64,000 nucleotides of DNA from Pseudomonas sp. MTM4 (lineage in GTDB: Bacteria > Pseudomonadota > Gammaproteobacteria > Pseudomonadales > Pseudomonadaceae): assembly GCF_019355055.1 (NCBI RefSeq), contig NZ_CP048411.1, forward strand, positions 434,001-498,000, written 5' to 3'. The position numbers were made by a program, and so were the translations under genes. A model generated the notes under the pieces. It saw only the letters and a list, made by a program, of their open reading frames with translations, did not search any database and was not told the DNA's origin. This document shows positions 28,731-38,353 of the stretch, one piece after another. Positions within the stretch are counted from its first letter, which is position 1, and the number at the start of each line of letters is the position of its first letter.

Positions 28731-30278
28731 TTATTGAGATAGGTATAAGGTAAGGGTCTGCCCCGGTTTGAGCATCGCGCTATCCCTGGGATTCCAAATC
28801 TTCAGATTATTGATCTGAACGTTGAACCGCTTGGCGATTTCGTAGAGCGAATCACCTTTTTTGACTTTGTAATAAGTCGGTGCGGGTTTGGCGCGCTGAT
28901 TGCTGCCGGCTGCCTGCAGAAATAGCGCCTGGCCCACCTTGATATTGCTTCCCGATAAGTTGTTCCAGCGCTGCAGGTCACCTACCGAGACGTTCTGCGT
29001 CTTGGCGATATCCCAGAGATTGTCGCCCTTGCGGACTCGGTAGCTGCGCGGAGCTGGCTGGCTTCTCGCAACGGCATGCAGCAGTTCTCGAGACTGCCCT
29101 ATAGCAACCGATTGAGGAATGCTCAGCACTTGCCCGATTTGCAAGCGGTCACTTCGAAGACGGTTAATGTCCCGAATGATATTGACAGAGAGGCGATGCC
29201 TGTTGGCGATCGCTCCGAGCGTGTCGCCGGGGCGCACCTTGTACTGCTGCCAGTCGACCAAATCCTGTGGCTTCATCAATGCCAGGTTGGCCGAGAACAT
29301 CTCGACCTTGTCACTCGGGACCAGGAGGTGCTGCGGCCCATCAAGTGTGATGCGGCGGGTAAATGCTGGATTCAACTGGTAGACCTCGTCTTCCTCCATG
29401 TCCGCCATTTCGGCGACTCTCGCGAGATCCATGCGTTGCTTGAGCGCGACGACTTCGAAGTAGGGTTCGTTGGCGATCGGGTTCAGATTGAGGCCGTATG
29501 CCTCGGGGCTTTGCACCATCTGCGAAAGCGCCAGCAGTTTAGGCACGTAATCGCGCGTTTCTTGGGGCAGAGGTAGATTCCAGTAGTCGGTCGGCAAGCC
29601 GAGTTTTTGGTTGCGCTCGATCGCTCGGCTGACGGTTCCTTCGCCTGCGTTGTAGGCAGCCAGGGCCAGCAGCCAGTCGTCGTTGAACAGGCCATGCAGA
29701 TAGGTCAGGTAGCGCAACGCTGCGGCGGTGGAGGCGGTAATGTCGCGCCTGCCGTCATACCAGCTGGTTTGCTGCAGGTTGAAGTGCCTGCCAGTCGCGG
29801 GAATGAACTGCCATAGGCCCATGGCTTTGGCTGGAGAGTAAGCGAACGGGTTATAGGCGCTCTCGATTATCGGTAACAGTGCCAGCTCGAGCGGCATGTC
29901 GCGCTCTTCCAGCTGCTCGACGATGTAGTGGATGTAGGGACTGCCTCGCTCGCTGGCGATCTCGATGGAGTTCGTCCGGCTGGAGAACAGGAGGCGCTGC
30001 TGCTCGATACGCGGATTGCTGCCCAGATAATCTTGGAGCTTGAACCCATGTCTGATGCGATCCCAAACGTCGGAGTGCGTCGGTACGGCAGGCGCCTGGG
30101 TGAGCCACAGCGTTTCTTGTACCTGTGGCACCGCTCGCGTCTGGATATCGCTGCCGGTCGGCGCACGCGGCGCGGTGCTCTGGCAGCCCGTAATAGCGAG
30201 ACAGATTGCTAGCGCCAGGGCCCGGCCGGAGGCTGCCAAGGCGTCCGGATGAGGGCTGTTCGAAGAGTCAGACGGCAT
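28731..30278 (-). CDS. mltD: Membrane-bound lytic murein transglycosylase D
   Basis: 515 residues from the ATG at 30278. The N-terminus has a lipoprotein signal with lipobox ITGC (ALALAICLAITGCQS). The SLT catalytic domain carries the glutamate in ALLPIIESAYNPFAYS, followed by AMGLWQFIPATGRHFNL and LALAAYNAGEGTVSRAI. Three LysM repeats fill the C-terminus (DTLGAIANRHRLSVNIIRD, GDNLWDIAKTQNVSVGDLQR, GDSLYEIAKRFNVQINNLK). It cleaves peptidoglycan glycan strands from the outer membrane. It is next to gloB as in related genomes. Confidence 0.95.
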   Translation of the reverse strand: MPSDSSNSPHPDALAASGRALALAICLAITGCQSTAPRAPTGSDIQTRAVPQVQETLWLTQAPAVPTHSDVWDRIRHGFKLQDYLGSNPRIEQQRLLFSSRTNSIEIASERGSPYIHYIVEQLEERDMPLELALLPIIESAYNPFAYSPAKAMGLWQFIPATGRHFNLQQTSWYDGRRDITASTAAALRYLTYLHGLFNDDWLLALAAYNAGEGTVSRAIERNQKLGLPTDYWNLPLPQETRDYVPKLLALSQMVQSPEAYGLNLNPIANEPYFEVVALKQRMDLARVAEMADMEEDEVYQLNPAFTRRITLDGPQHLLVPSDKVEMFSANLALMKPQDLVDWQQYKVRPGDTLGAIANRHRLSVNIIRDINRLRSDRLQIGQVLSIPQSVAIGQSRELLHAVARSQPAPRSYRVRKGDNLWDIAKTQNVSVGDLQRWNNLSGSNIKVGQALFLQAAGSNQRAKPAPTYYKVKKGDSLYEIAKRFNVQINNLKIWNPRDSAMLKPGQTLTLYLSQ

Positions 30279-30377
30279 TGGCTGAAGGGTTCCCTTGGCG
30301 CAAATTCGGGGGAGTGTAGGAATGCCGTTCCGGTGGGTCAACCCGACGAACCTGTTTTTGGGGAGTGGTCGACTCCG

Positions 30378-31157
30378 TCAGAAGCTATCTTTCCAAGCGC
30401 GCAGGGCTGCGAAAACGGCTTCTGCTGTGGCAAGTTCGCGCCCAGCGTGCTGGCTTGCCGCAGCGGCCACGGCTGGCTCGGCGCTACGCAGGAAGGGATT
30501 TGTGGCTTGCTCGGTGCGTAGATCGGAGGGGAGGGTGATGCGTTTCGCCTCACGCATCTGGGCGACTCGTTCGAGGCGCTCGGCAATCGCCGGATTGCCC
30601 GGCTCGACCGCTTGGGCAAAGCGCAAATTGCTCAAGGTGTATTCGTGCGTGCAATAAACGCGTGTTTGCGCCGGCAGCGCTGCCAACCGTCCTAGTGAGT
30701 TGAACATCTGGGCTGCCGTCCCCTCGAAAAGGCGGCCGCAGCCTGCGGCAAACAGGGTGTCGCCACTCAGCAGCCAAGGCTCCTGAGGGTTGTCATGATA
30801 GTAGGCGATATGGCCGCTGGTATGGCCGGGCACCTCGATGACGTCCAGATCGTGATCGAGGATGCAGATGCGTTGTCCGTCGACTAGGGCCTCGTCCCGG
30901 GCAGGAATATTCTCTGCGGCCGGGCCGTAGATCCTGGCTCCATGTCGGGTCTTGAGTTGCTGCACCCCGCCCACATGATCGTGGTGGTGATGGGTTATCA
31001 ATATATCGGTCAAACGCCAGTCGGGATGCACGTCCAGCCACGTCTGAACGGGGGCGGCATCGCCTGGGTCCACCGCTACGCAGCGACGTTGCTCAGGATC
31101 CATGAGCAGCCATATGTAGTTGTCGATGAACGCGGGCAGTGCTTCGATTTTCAACAT
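30378..31157 (-). CDS. gloB: Hydroxyacylglutathione hydrolase (glyoxalase II)
   Basis: 259 residues from the ATG at 31157 ([20 protein letters not shown]). Metallo-beta-lactamase fold with the [10 protein letters not shown] metal motif, [15 protein letters not shown] (second ligand set), [20 protein letters not shown] and the C-terminal [15 protein letters not shown]. It hydrolyses S-lactoylglutathione to lactate and glutathione in methylglyoxal detoxification. It is transcribed divergently from the methyltransferase gene across a short region with a 20-bp palindrome. Confidence 0.95.
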   Translation of the reverse strand: MLKIEALPAFIDNYIWLLMDPEQRRCVAVDPGDAAPVQTWLDVHPDWRLTDILITHHHHDHVGGVQQLKTRHGARIYGPAAENIPARDEALVDGQRICILDHDLDVIEVPGHTSGHIAYYHDNPQEPWLLSGDTLFAAGCGRLFEGTAAQMFNSLGRLAALPAQTRVYCTHEYTLSNLRFAQAVEPGNPAIAERLERVAQMREAKRITLPSDLRTEQATNPFLRSAEPAVAAAASQHAGRELATAEAVFAALRAWKDSF

Positions 31158-31233
31158 GGGACCGGTCGCCAAGTCATTAGCAAAGGCGCATCCTAGCAGT
31201 CGAACTGGAAAGTTGAACCGACCGGTAGCATTT

Positions 31234-31253
31234 ATCGGTTCGGCCGAACCGAT
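31234..31253. promoter_or_regulatory. 20-bp perfect palindrome in the gloB-methyltransferase divergent region
   Basis: ATCGGTTCGGCCGAACCGAT is perfectly symmetrical and ends 15 bases before the methyltransferase ATG. The core GAACCGA occurs three times in 40 bp (31215-31221 plus, 31235-31241 minus, 31246-31252 plus), the outer two spaced 31 bases apart. This looks like a repressor operator. No regulator gene is adjacent. Confidence 0.45.
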
Positions 31254-31268
31254 GAACGGAGGCTAACC

Positions 31269-32024
31269 ATGAGTGAGTCTTGTACCAAGTCGGATGACCG
31301 CTGGCTGTCACTGATGAACGATGCCAGCGCCTGGTTCGACAGCCCGTCGGGTCGTCAATTGCTGACGCAGGAGCAGCAGGCGATCGATCAACAGCTATCG
31401 CGTTGTTTTGGCAGTTATCTGGTGCACTACGGCCCTTTTGCAAGCGCTCCGATCGAGTCGCAAAAAATCAAGCGCAGTGTCCGGCTGGGGCCGCCGCTTC
31501 CTGGAGTTGAGATCGTTTGCGAAGAGCAATCTTGGCCGATCGGTGAACATGCCGCTGATGTGGTCGTGGTTCAGCATGGCCTCGATTTCAGTCTGTCACC
31601 GCATGCCTTGCTGCGCGAAGCAGCTCGTAGCGTTCGGCCGGGCGGCCATCTGGTGATCGTCGGGGTCAATCCGTGGAGTACCTGGGGGGCGGCGCGCCTG
31701 CTGTCACGCAAGACCTTTCGCCAAGCTCGCTGCATCCGCCCCACACGCGTCGGCGATTGGCTGAACCTGCTCGGGTTTGCACTGGAGAAACGCAGGTTCG
31801 GATGCTATTGTCCGCCGCTTTCTTCGAGCGCCTGGCAGACGCGATTATCCGCGCTGGAAGTCGTCGGCCAACGGCTGCAAATGCCTACTGGCGGTTTCTA
31901 CCTGCTGGTGGCGCGAAAGCTGATGGTGGGGCTGCGTCCTCTGCGGCAGAGCCGTCGGGAGCGCATGGGTCAGCTGTTACCAATGCCGGTGGCGAAAGTC
32001 AGCCGCCGCGATGCCGAACAGTAA
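31269..32024 (+). CDS. SAM-dependent methyltransferase-like protein (type 11)
   Basis: 251 residues with a GGAGG ribosome-binding site. The methyltransferase-like fold is seen in ADVVVVQHGLDFSLSPHALL and LREAARSVRPGGHLVIVGVN, the region around motifs II-III. A clear GxGxG SAM motif is not visible; the equivalent segment is VRLGPPLPGVEI, so binding may be atypical. The basic C-terminus (LRPLRQSRRERMG) is unusual. It lies just upstream of rnhA and is probably co-transcribed. The substrate is unknown. Confidence 0.8.
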   Translation: MSESCTKSDDRWLSLMNDASAWFDSPSGRQLLTQEQQAIDQQLSRCFGSYLVHYGPFASAPIESQKIKRSVRLGPPLPGVEIVCEEQSWPIGEHAADVVVVQHGLDFSLSPHALLREAARSVRPGGHLVIVGVNPWSTWGAARLLSRKTFRQARCIRPTRVGDWLNLLGFALEKRRFGCYCPPLSSSAWQTRLSALEVVGQRLQMPTGGFYLLVARKLMVGLRPLRQSRRERMGQLLPMPVAKVSRRDAEQ

Positions 32025-32039
32025 GGTCGAACATCCTTC

Positions 32040-32492
32040 ATGAATGAAGACGTAGTCGAGATATACACCGATGGCGCCTGCAAGGGTAATCCGGGGCCGG
32101 GTGGCTGGGGCGCGCTGCTTATCTATAAAGGTGTAGAGCGTGAGCTTTGGGGTGGTGAAGCGGAAACCACCAACAACCGTATGGAGTTGATGGCGGCGAT
32201 TCGCGCATTGGAAGAGCTGAAAAGGTCATGCCCGGTGCGGTTGGTGACCGACTCCCAATATGTCATGCAGGGTATCAACGATTGGATGCCCAACTGGAAG
32301 AAGCGCGGCTGGAAGACAGCTACCAAGCAGCCGGTAAAAAATGCTGATCTATGGCGATTGCTAGATGAGCAGGTCAATCGTCATCAGGTGAGCTGGCAGT
32401 GGGTGCGCGGGCATACCGGCCACCCAGGTAACGAGCGCGCCGATCTTCTGGCCAATCGCGGCGTAGTACAGGCCAAACGACAAACCGCTTGA
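32040..32492 (+). CDS. rnhA: Ribonuclease HI
   Basis: 150 residues. The active-site carboxylates are in [29 protein letters not shown] and [13 protein letters not shown], with the late LLANRG segment. It removes RNA from RNA-DNA hybrids such as Okazaki primers and R-loops. It is immediately upstream of dnaQ, in the standard pseudomonad order, with 12 bases between them. Confidence 0.97.
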   Translation: MNEDVVEIYTDGACKGNPGPGGWGALLIYKGVERELWGGEAETTNNRMELMAAIRALEELKRSCPVRLVTDSQYVMQGINDWMPNWKKRGWKTATKQPVKNADLWRLLDEQVNRHQVSWQWVRGHTGHPGNERADLLANRGVVQAKRQTA

Positions 32493-32504
32493 GTGAGTTG
32501 AAAT

Positions 32505-33266
32505 ATGCGTAGCGTAGTGCTGGATACCGAAACCACTGGCATGCCGGTGACCGACGGCCACCGGATCATCGAGATCGGCTGTGTCGAAGTCATCGGTCGC
32601 CGCCTTACCGGTCGGCATTATCACGTGTATCTGCAGCCGGATCGTGAAGTGGACGAGGGCGCAATCGCGGTCCACGGCATCACCAATGAATTCCTGACCG
32701 ATAAACCACGGTTCAAGGATGTCGCCGATGAGTTCTTCGAATTCATCAAGGGCGCCCAGCTGATCATTCACAACGCAGCGTTCGACGTCGGCTTCATCAA
32801 CAACGAGTTCGCTCTGCTCGGACAGCAGGATCGCTCCGAGCTGAGCGATCACTGCAGCATTCTCGACACCCTGCTAATGGCCCGTGAGCGTCATCCAGGG
32901 CAGCGCAACAGCCTCGACGCGCTGTGCAAGCGTTACGGGGTAGACAACTCCGGTCGTGATCTGCACGGCGCATTGCTCGATGCGGAAATCCTCGCCGACG
33001 TCTTCCTGACGATGACGGGCGGGCAGACCAATCTGTCCCTGGCCGGGGACGGCGCCGATTCTGAAAACGGCGGCCGCCAACAGGCGACGCCGATTCGGCG
33101 TCTGCCTGCCGATAGAGCTGGAACCTTGGTTATTCGCGCCAGCGCCGAAGAAGTCGCTGCACATGCGGCGCGCATGCAGGCGATTGAAAAAGCGTCGGGA
33201 GCAGCACCGCTCTGGGTTCAGCTGGAACAACCCGCCGACATCGAGGCGGAAGCCCTGCCTGCTTGA
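32505..33266 (+). CDS. dnaQ: DNA polymerase III epsilon subunit, 3'-5' proofreading exonuclease
   Basis: 253 residues. DEDDh exonuclease motifs: VVLDTETTGM (ExoI, Asp7 and Glu9), LIIHNAAFDVGFINNE (ExoII) and DLHGALLDAEILADV (ExoIII with the catalytic His and Asp). The C-terminal tail after about residue 180 serves for alpha-subunit binding. It corrects misincorporated nucleotides within the Pol III core. Confidence 0.96.
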   Translation: MRSVVLDTETTGMPVTDGHRIIEIGCVEVIGRRLTGRHYHVYLQPDREVDEGAIAVHGITNEFLTDKPRFKDVADEFFEFIKGAQLIIHNAAFDVGFINNEFALLGQQDRSELSDHCSILDTLLMARERHPGQRNSLDALCKRYGVDNSGRDLHGALLDAEILADVFLTMTGGQTNLSLAGDGADSENGGRQQATPIRRLPADRAGTLVIRASAEEVAAHAARMQAIEKASGAAPLWVQLEQPADIEAEALPA

Positions 33267-33380
33267 ATCTTTAGCGCTGAGGTAGCGCTTTGCCGCGTCA
33301 GCCTGGCGCAATCGCATTTCACGCTTGGTGCTTGGGGGCGGACCTTCTACGCTGAAGGGGAACGCTCTCAGGAAGCACTC

Positions 33381-35633
33381 ATGTACAAAGATCTGAAATT
33401 TCCCATCCTTATCGTTCATCGCGACATCAAGGCTGATACCGTCGCCGGCGAGCGGGTTCGCGAAATCGCGACTGAGCTCGAGCGCGACGGCTTTCATATT
33501 CTTCCTACCGCAAGCGCTGCTGAAGGCCGTATCGTCGCTTCGACGCATCATGGCCTGGCCTGCATTCTGGTTGCTGCCGAAGGCGCAGGTGAGAACCAGC
33601 GACTGCTACAGGACGTCGTAGGGTTGATCCGTGTCGCCAGGCGTCGTGCTCCACAGCTTCCTATATTTGCGCTGGGCGAGCAGATCACCATCGAGAACGC
33701 TCCGGCCGAAGCGATGGCCGATCTGAATGAGCTGCGTGGGCTGCTTTATCTCTTCGAGGATACGGTTCCTTTTCTGGCGCGGCAGGTGGCACGAGCTACA
33801 CGCGCCTATCTGGAGGGCCTGCTGCCCCCGTTTTTCCGCGCGCTGGTTCAGCATACGGGCGACTCGAATTATTCGTGGCACACACCGGGCCATGGCGGCG
33901 GGGTTGCTTTTCGCAAGAGCCCGGTCGGCCAGGCGTTTCACCAGTTCTTCGGCGAAAACACGCTGCGCTCCGATCTGTCGGTGTCGGTGCCCGAGCTCGG
34001 TTCGCTGCTTGATCACACCGGTCCGCTGGCGGCGGCCGAGGCGCGTGCGGCGCGCAATTTTGGCGCCGATCATACTTTTTTCGTCATCAACGGCACGTCG
34101 ACCGCCAACAAGATCGTGTGGCACTCGATGGTGGCGCGCGACGACCTGGTATTGGTGGACCGTAACTGCCATAAGTCGATACTGCACTCGATCATCATGA
34201 CCGGCGCGATTCCGCTCTATCTGGTGCCTTCACGCAACGAGCTCGGCATCATCGGCCCCATTCCGCTCGAAGAGTTTTCTCCGGCCTCGATTCAAGCCAA
34301 GATCGATGCCAACCCGCTGACCCGCGGGCGTGCGCCGAGGGTGAAGCTGGCAGTCGTGACCAACTCCACCTACGACGGCCTTTGCTACAACGCCAACCTG
34401 ATCAAGCGAACCCTCGGCAACAGTGTCGATGTGCTGCATTTCGACGAGGCCTGGTACGCCTATGCCGCGTTTCACGAGTTTTATGACGGCCGCTATGGAA
34501 TGGACACGCGCGAGCAGGGGCCCCTGGTGTTCACCACCCACTCGACGCACAAGGTATTGGCGGCGTTCAGCCAGGCTTCGATGATCCATGTGCTCGATAG
34601 CGAGCAGCGGCAGCTGGATCGTGATCGCTTCAATGAAGCCTTCATGATGCATATCTCGACATCGCCGCAGTACGGCATTCTCGCATCGCTCGATGTGGCT
34701 TCGGCCATGATGGAAGGCCCCGCCGGCCGCTCGCTGATTCAGGAGACCTTCGACGAGGCGCTGAGCTTTCGGCGCGCGCTGGCCAATCTTCGACAGCATC
34801 TGCCTGAGGGCGACTGGTGGTTCAGTATCTGGCAGCCCACGGCAGCGGACGGAGCCGACGAGCTGGTCACGGCGGACTGGTTGCTGGAGCCTGAAGCGGA
34901 CTGGCATGGTTTCGGCGACGTCGCGAATGACTACGTGCTGCTCGATCCGATCAAGGTCACGTTGGTCACCCCCGGGCTTACCGCCGGTGGCAAGCTGGGC
35001 GAGAGCGGCATTCCTGCAGCAGTCGTCAGCAAATTTCTCTGGGAGCGCGGCCTAGTGGTGGAAAAGACCGGTCTCTACTCGATCCTGGTCCTCTTTTCTA
35101 TGGGGATCACCAAGGGCAAGTGGAGCACCTTGCTGACCGAGTTGTTGGAGTTCAAGCGTCACTACGACAGCAACGTACCACTGTGCGATGCACTGCCCTC
35201 CGTAGTGCAGGCCGGCGGCAGCCAGTATGTCGGCATGGGGCTGCGAGACCTCTGCGAATCGTTGCATGACTGCTATCGGGAGAATGCGACCGCCAGAGCC
35301 ATGCGGCGGATGTATACGGCGCTGCCGGCGTTGGCGATGAAACCGGCTGATGCCTATGACAAGCTTGTCCGTGGCGAGGTGGAGGCGGTGCCCATCGAAG
35401 CGCTGGAGGGCCGTATCGCCGCTGTGATGCTGGTGCCTTATCCGCCTGGGATTCCGCTGATCATGCCAGGCGAGCGGTTCACTGCTGAGACGCGCTCGAT
35501 ACTCGACTACCTCCAATTCGCACAACGTTTCGCCGCGCGCTTTCCGGGCTTTGATGCCGATGTCCACGGGCTGCAGCTCGAGGATCACCCGGACGGCATG
35601 CGCTATACGGTCGATTGCATCCTGGAAGGATGA
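33381..35633 (+). CDS. ldcA: Lysine/arginine-type PLP decarboxylase (LdcA-like)
   Basis: 750 residues, fold type I Orn/Lys/Arg decarboxylase. The N-terminal wing domain (1-120) lacks the usual response-regulator aspartate. The catalytic segment has SWHTPGHGGGVAFRKSPVGQ (about 165), HFDEAWYAYAAFH (about 353) and the PLP lysine Lys391 in STHKVLAAFSQ. It matches my memory of P. aeruginosa LdcA (PA1818), a lysine decarboxylase making cadaverine and linked to arginine control. Lysine as substrate is therefore likely but arginine or ornithine is possible. It is preceded by a 114-bp region and followed by a structured 187-bp region. Confidence 0.88.
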   Translation: MYKDLKFPILIVHRDIKADTVAGERVREIATELERDGFHILPTASAAEGRIVASTHHGLACILVAAEGAGENQRLLQDVVGLIRVARRRAPQLPIFALGEQITIENAPAEAMADLNELRGLLYLFEDTVPFLARQVARATRAYLEGLLPPFFRALVQHTGDSNYSWHTPGHGGGVAFRKSPVGQAFHQFFGENTLRSDLSVSVPELGSLLDHTGPLAAAEARAARNFGADHTFFVINGTSTANKIVWHSMVARDDLVLVDRNCHKSILHSIIMTGAIPLYLVPSRNELGIIGPIPLEEFSPASIQAKIDANPLTRGRAPRVKLAVVTNSTYDGLCYNANLIKRTLGNSVDVLHFDEAWYAYAAFHEFYDGRYGMDTREQGPLVFTTHSTHKVLAAFSQASMIHVLDSEQRQLDRDRFNEAFMMHISTSPQYGILASLDVASAMMEGPAGRSLIQETFDEALSFRRALANLRQHLPEGDWWFSIWQPTAADGADELVTADWLLEPEADWHGFGDVANDYVLLDPIKVTLVTPGLTAGGKLGESGIPAAVVSKFLWERGLVVEKTGLYSILVLFSMGITKGKWSTLLTELLEFKRHYDSNVPLCDALPSVVQAGGSQYVGMGLRDLCESLHDCYRENATARAMRRMYTALPALAMKPADAYDKLVRGEVEAVPIEALEGRIAAVMLVPYPPGIPLIMPGERFTAETRSILDYLQFAQRFAARFPGFDADVHGLQLEDHPDGMRYTVDCILEG

Positions 35634-35752
35634 TTGGTCGCCTTGGCGATATCGCCGAATGTCAAAGCCGATGATGCGCAAGGCCGTGGGCTGGGTCACA
35701 ACCTCCCGCATCGACTTTCACTCGGCTGTTGTTATAGTTGTTCGGCTGAGAG

Positions 35753-35812
35753 CAGTCCCTGGGGAGGGACTGTCCCACTGTTTCAGGCACTGAGGTGCCT
35801 CGGCTGTCGAGG
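35753..35812 (+). promoter_or_regulatory. Candidate cis-acting leader hairpins upstream of the crotonase gene
   Basis: Three hairpins can form in the 67 bases before the GTG: CAGTCCC/GGGACTG (35753-35759 / 35766-35772), AGGCAC/GTGCCT (35785-35790 / 35795-35800) and CCTCG/CGAGG (35798-35802 / 35808-35812). The last includes the GAGG that is probably the ribosome-binding site, and it shares bases with the second, so the two exclude each other. This could be a translation switch; coincidence in GC-rich DNA is possible. Confidence 0.3.
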
Positions 35813-35820
35813 ATGATAGC

Positions 35821-36633
35821 GTGACTGAATACCAAGCCTTCCGTGTGGAGTTGAAGGACAAAGTCGCTCATGTAGCGATCAACCGGCCGGACAAGCTCAA
35901 CGCCATGAACGCTGCGTTCTGGAGCGAAATCGTCGAGATCTTCCAATGGATTGACGATACGGATGAGGTTCGGGTGGTGGTGTTGTCCGGTGAGGGCAAA
36001 CATTTTTCGGCCGGTATCGATCTACAGCTGCTGGCACAGGCCGCCATGCAGATGGGCACGGATATCGGGCGCAACGCAGAAAGCCTGCGCCGCCAGATAC
36101 TCAAGCTTCAGGCCTCGTTCAATGCAGTGGATAACTGCCGAAAGCCGGTTATCGCAGCCATTCAGGGTTATTGCATCGGCGGTGCAATAGATCTCATTGC
36201 CGCATGCGATATGCGTCACAGCACGCTCGATGCGCGATTTTCCATCAAGGAAATCGACATGGGCATGGCAGCGGATGTCGGCACGCTGCAGCGTCTGCCA
36301 CGAATCATTGGCGATGGAATGATGCGCGAACTCGCCTATACCGGGCGAAGCGTGGATGGACAGGAAGCGCAGGCCATTGGTTTGGTCAATCGGGCGTATG
36401 CCGACCAACCTGCCCTCATGGCTGCCGTATTCGCACTCGCGGCTGAGATCGCCGCGAAGTCGCCGGTCGCCATTCGCGGCACCAAACAAATGATCCGTTA
36501 TATGCGTGATCACCGTGTCGACGATGGCCTCGAGTACATCGCTACCTGGAATGCGGCAATGCTTCAGTCGGCCGATCTCAAAGTAGCCATGGCCGCTCAT
36601 ATGAGTAAACAGAAACCGGATTTTGCCGACTGA
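35821..36633 (+). CDS. Enoyl-CoA hydratase/isomerase, dienoyl-CoA isomerase-like
   Basis: 270 residues from a GTG at 35821; the first residues (TEYQAFRVELKDKVAHVAIN) fit the family, so the GTG start is accepted. Crotonase motifs are GEGKHFSAGIDLQLL (oxyanion hole) and IQGYCIGGAIDLIAACDM. IKEIDMGMAADVGTLQRLPR contains the acidic pattern of delta3,5-delta2,4-dienoyl-CoA isomerase (ECH1 type), which moves double bonds during unsaturated fatty-acid breakdown. That assignment is from family resemblance. It is followed after 37 bases by fimL, as in P. aeruginosa. Confidence 0.88.
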   Translation: MTEYQAFRVELKDKVAHVAINRPDKLNAMNAAFWSEIVEIFQWIDDTDEVRVVVLSGEGKHFSAGIDLQLLAQAAMQMGTDIGRNAESLRRQILKLQASFNAVDNCRKPVIAAIQGYCIGGAIDLIAACDMRHSTLDARFSIKEIDMGMAADVGTLQRLPRIIGDGMMRELAYTGRSVDGQEAQAIGLVNRAYADQPALMAAVFALAAEIAAKSPVAIRGTKQMIRYMRDHRVDDGLEYIATWNAAMLQSADLKVAMAAHMSKQKPDFAD

Positions 36634-36670
36634 TGAACCATCTAAACGTTGCGCGGGAGGCGCGCTAGGC

Positions 36671-38353
36671 ATGGTTACCGGAGCTACTTCACTCAGCCTG
36701 GTTCGCGATGAGTTGTTCGCTACCATGGAGGAGGCCGAGCAGAGCCTCGAGCATTTCATCATCGACCGTAATAACGGCAGCCTGCTGCAACAGGCTGTCG
36801 AAAATCTTAAACAGGTTCGCGGGACCCTTAAGCTCATCGAGTTGACGGGAGCCGAGCTGCTCGCACAGGAAATGCTTCAGCTGGCGACCGATATTCCGGT
36901 TGGGGCAGGCGGGGAGCGGGATACGCAGTTGGCGGCGCTGAGCAACGCGCTGTACGTGCTGGAGCGCTACCTGGAAAGCGTCGACGCGACTCGTCAGGAA
37001 ATGCCTGAACTGTTACTCCCGGCGATCAATGCGTTGCGCCTTGCCAGCGAGCAGTCACCGTTGCCCGAAAGCTTTTTCTTCAGCGCTCGGCTAGACCATG
37101 CCCGGCCTGCGGTGGTTGCAGCGGTGCGGGAGCCTGCTGTGCGAGCGACCGAAGCTCGGCGTTTGCGCCAGATGTATCAAGTCGGTCTGCTTGGCTTCAT
37201 TCGCGAAGACAACGCTGCGGCGAGCCTCAAGCTTATGGCACGTGCACTTTGCCGCTTGGATCTGCTGTTCGCCAGCACGCCTGCAGGGCGATTGTGTTGG
37301 CTCGGTAGTGCAGCTGTGGAGGCCCAGCTGGATGGTCAGCTGCTCCCGCGTCAATCGCGCAAACAGTTGTTCTCCAGGCTCGACCGTGAGCTTCGACAGC
37401 TCAGCAGCAATGCTACCTACGAGCCGCCGCGTGTTCTGCTCAAAGAGCTGCTGTATCTGGTTGCACTGGCAGAAAGTAACGGACCCATGGCTACCCAGGT
37501 CCGGGAAATCTTTTCTCTTGGCCCGCTCCCCTTTACCGATCACCTTCTCGAGGATGAGTCCCAGCGTCTTGCCGGCCCCGGTCAGGCGGTGATGCGCTCG
37601 TTGTCATCGGCGATTCGCGAGGAACTGGCAAGCCTCAAGGATCTGCTCGACCTCATCGAAAGACAGACGGCTCCGGCCGAATCCTATGCCACTCTGCATA
37701 GCCTGCTGGGCAAGCTGGCGAAGACCCTGGGAATGGTCGGTCTGTCTTCGGCATCAAGCACCTTGCATGCACAGCTCGCGGCAGTATCGAGCTGGAGCGC
37801 CGGGGAGGCACCTGATTCGCCGGCTTTGCTCAAATTGGCCGATGCGGTGCTATATGTAGAAAGTATGGTTGCAAGCCTGGAGCGCGGCGAGCGTCGTGAT
37901 ACGCGCCCGCAAATTGCACAGCCAGGTCATGAAGCCGAAGCGTTCGCCAATCATCAGCTCACCGAAGCTTGCATCGTTGTCATCGGAGAAGCGACCGCAG
38001 GCCTGGCATTGGCCAAGCGCGCGATTACTGCCTATCTGGAATCTAACGGAGAGAAGCTGCATCTGGCTAACGTCCCCTTCAGTCTGATGGCGGTTCGTGG
38101 CGGGCTGCACTTCTTGGAGCAGAGTCGCGCCGCCGAGCTGATCGGTGCATGCGCTGACTTCATTCAGAAACAGATGCTCGAAGGTGTGCAAATGCCATCG
38201 GAGCAAACCCTCGAGACCCTGGCTGATGCGCTGACTAGCCTTGAGTACTACCTCGACGGCGGAGCGATATTGCGGCGCGACGATTCACGTGCCAGCGTGC
38301 TGGACCTCGCGACCGAGAGCGTCAGGGCGTTGGGTCTTCCGGTGGCGGCCTGA
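36671..38353 (+). CDS. fimL: FimL, type IV pilus and virulence regulator
   Basis: 560 residues from the ATG at 36671 ([20 protein letters not shown]); the frame's earlier ATG at 36623 overlaps the upstream gene. FimL resembles the N-terminal part of the ChpA chemosensory kinase, with Hpt-like helices, but lacks phosphorylatable histidines at the Hpt sites. In P. aeruginosa it promotes cAMP synthesis by CyaB and twitching motility together with Pil-Chp proteins. Its stop codon overlaps the nudC start (TGATG). Confidence 0.93.
   Translation: MVTGATSLSLVRDELFATMEEAEQSLEHFIIDRNNGSLLQQAVENLKQVRGTLKLIELTGAELLAQEMLQLATDIPVGAGGERDTQLAALSNALYVLERYLESVDATRQEMPELLLPAINALRLASEQSPLPESFFFSARLDHARPAVVAAVREPAVRATEARRLRQMYQVGLLGFIREDNAAASLKLMARALCRLDLLFASTPAGRLCWLGSAAVEAQLDGQLLPRQSRKQLFSRLDRELRQLSSNATYEPPRVLLKELLYLVALAESNGPMATQVREIFSLGPLPFTDHLLEDESQRLAGPGQAVMRSLSSAIREELASLKDLLDLIERQTAPAESYATLHSLLGKLAKTLGMVGLSSASSTLHAQLAAVSSWSAGEAPDSPALLKLADAVLYVESMVASLERGERRDTRPQIAQPGHEAEAFANHQLTEACIVVIGEATAGLALAKRAITAYLESNGEKLHLANVPFSLMAVRGGLHFLEQSRAAELIGACADFIQKQMLEGVQMPSEQTLETLADALTSLEYYLDGGAILRRDDSRASVLDLATESVRALGLPVAA

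Noticed and set aside
33267..33380. ArgR operator upstream of ldcA
   Set aside because: TAGCGC repeats near 33271-33290 are suggestive, but they do not clearly match the ArgR pattern, so no site is called.
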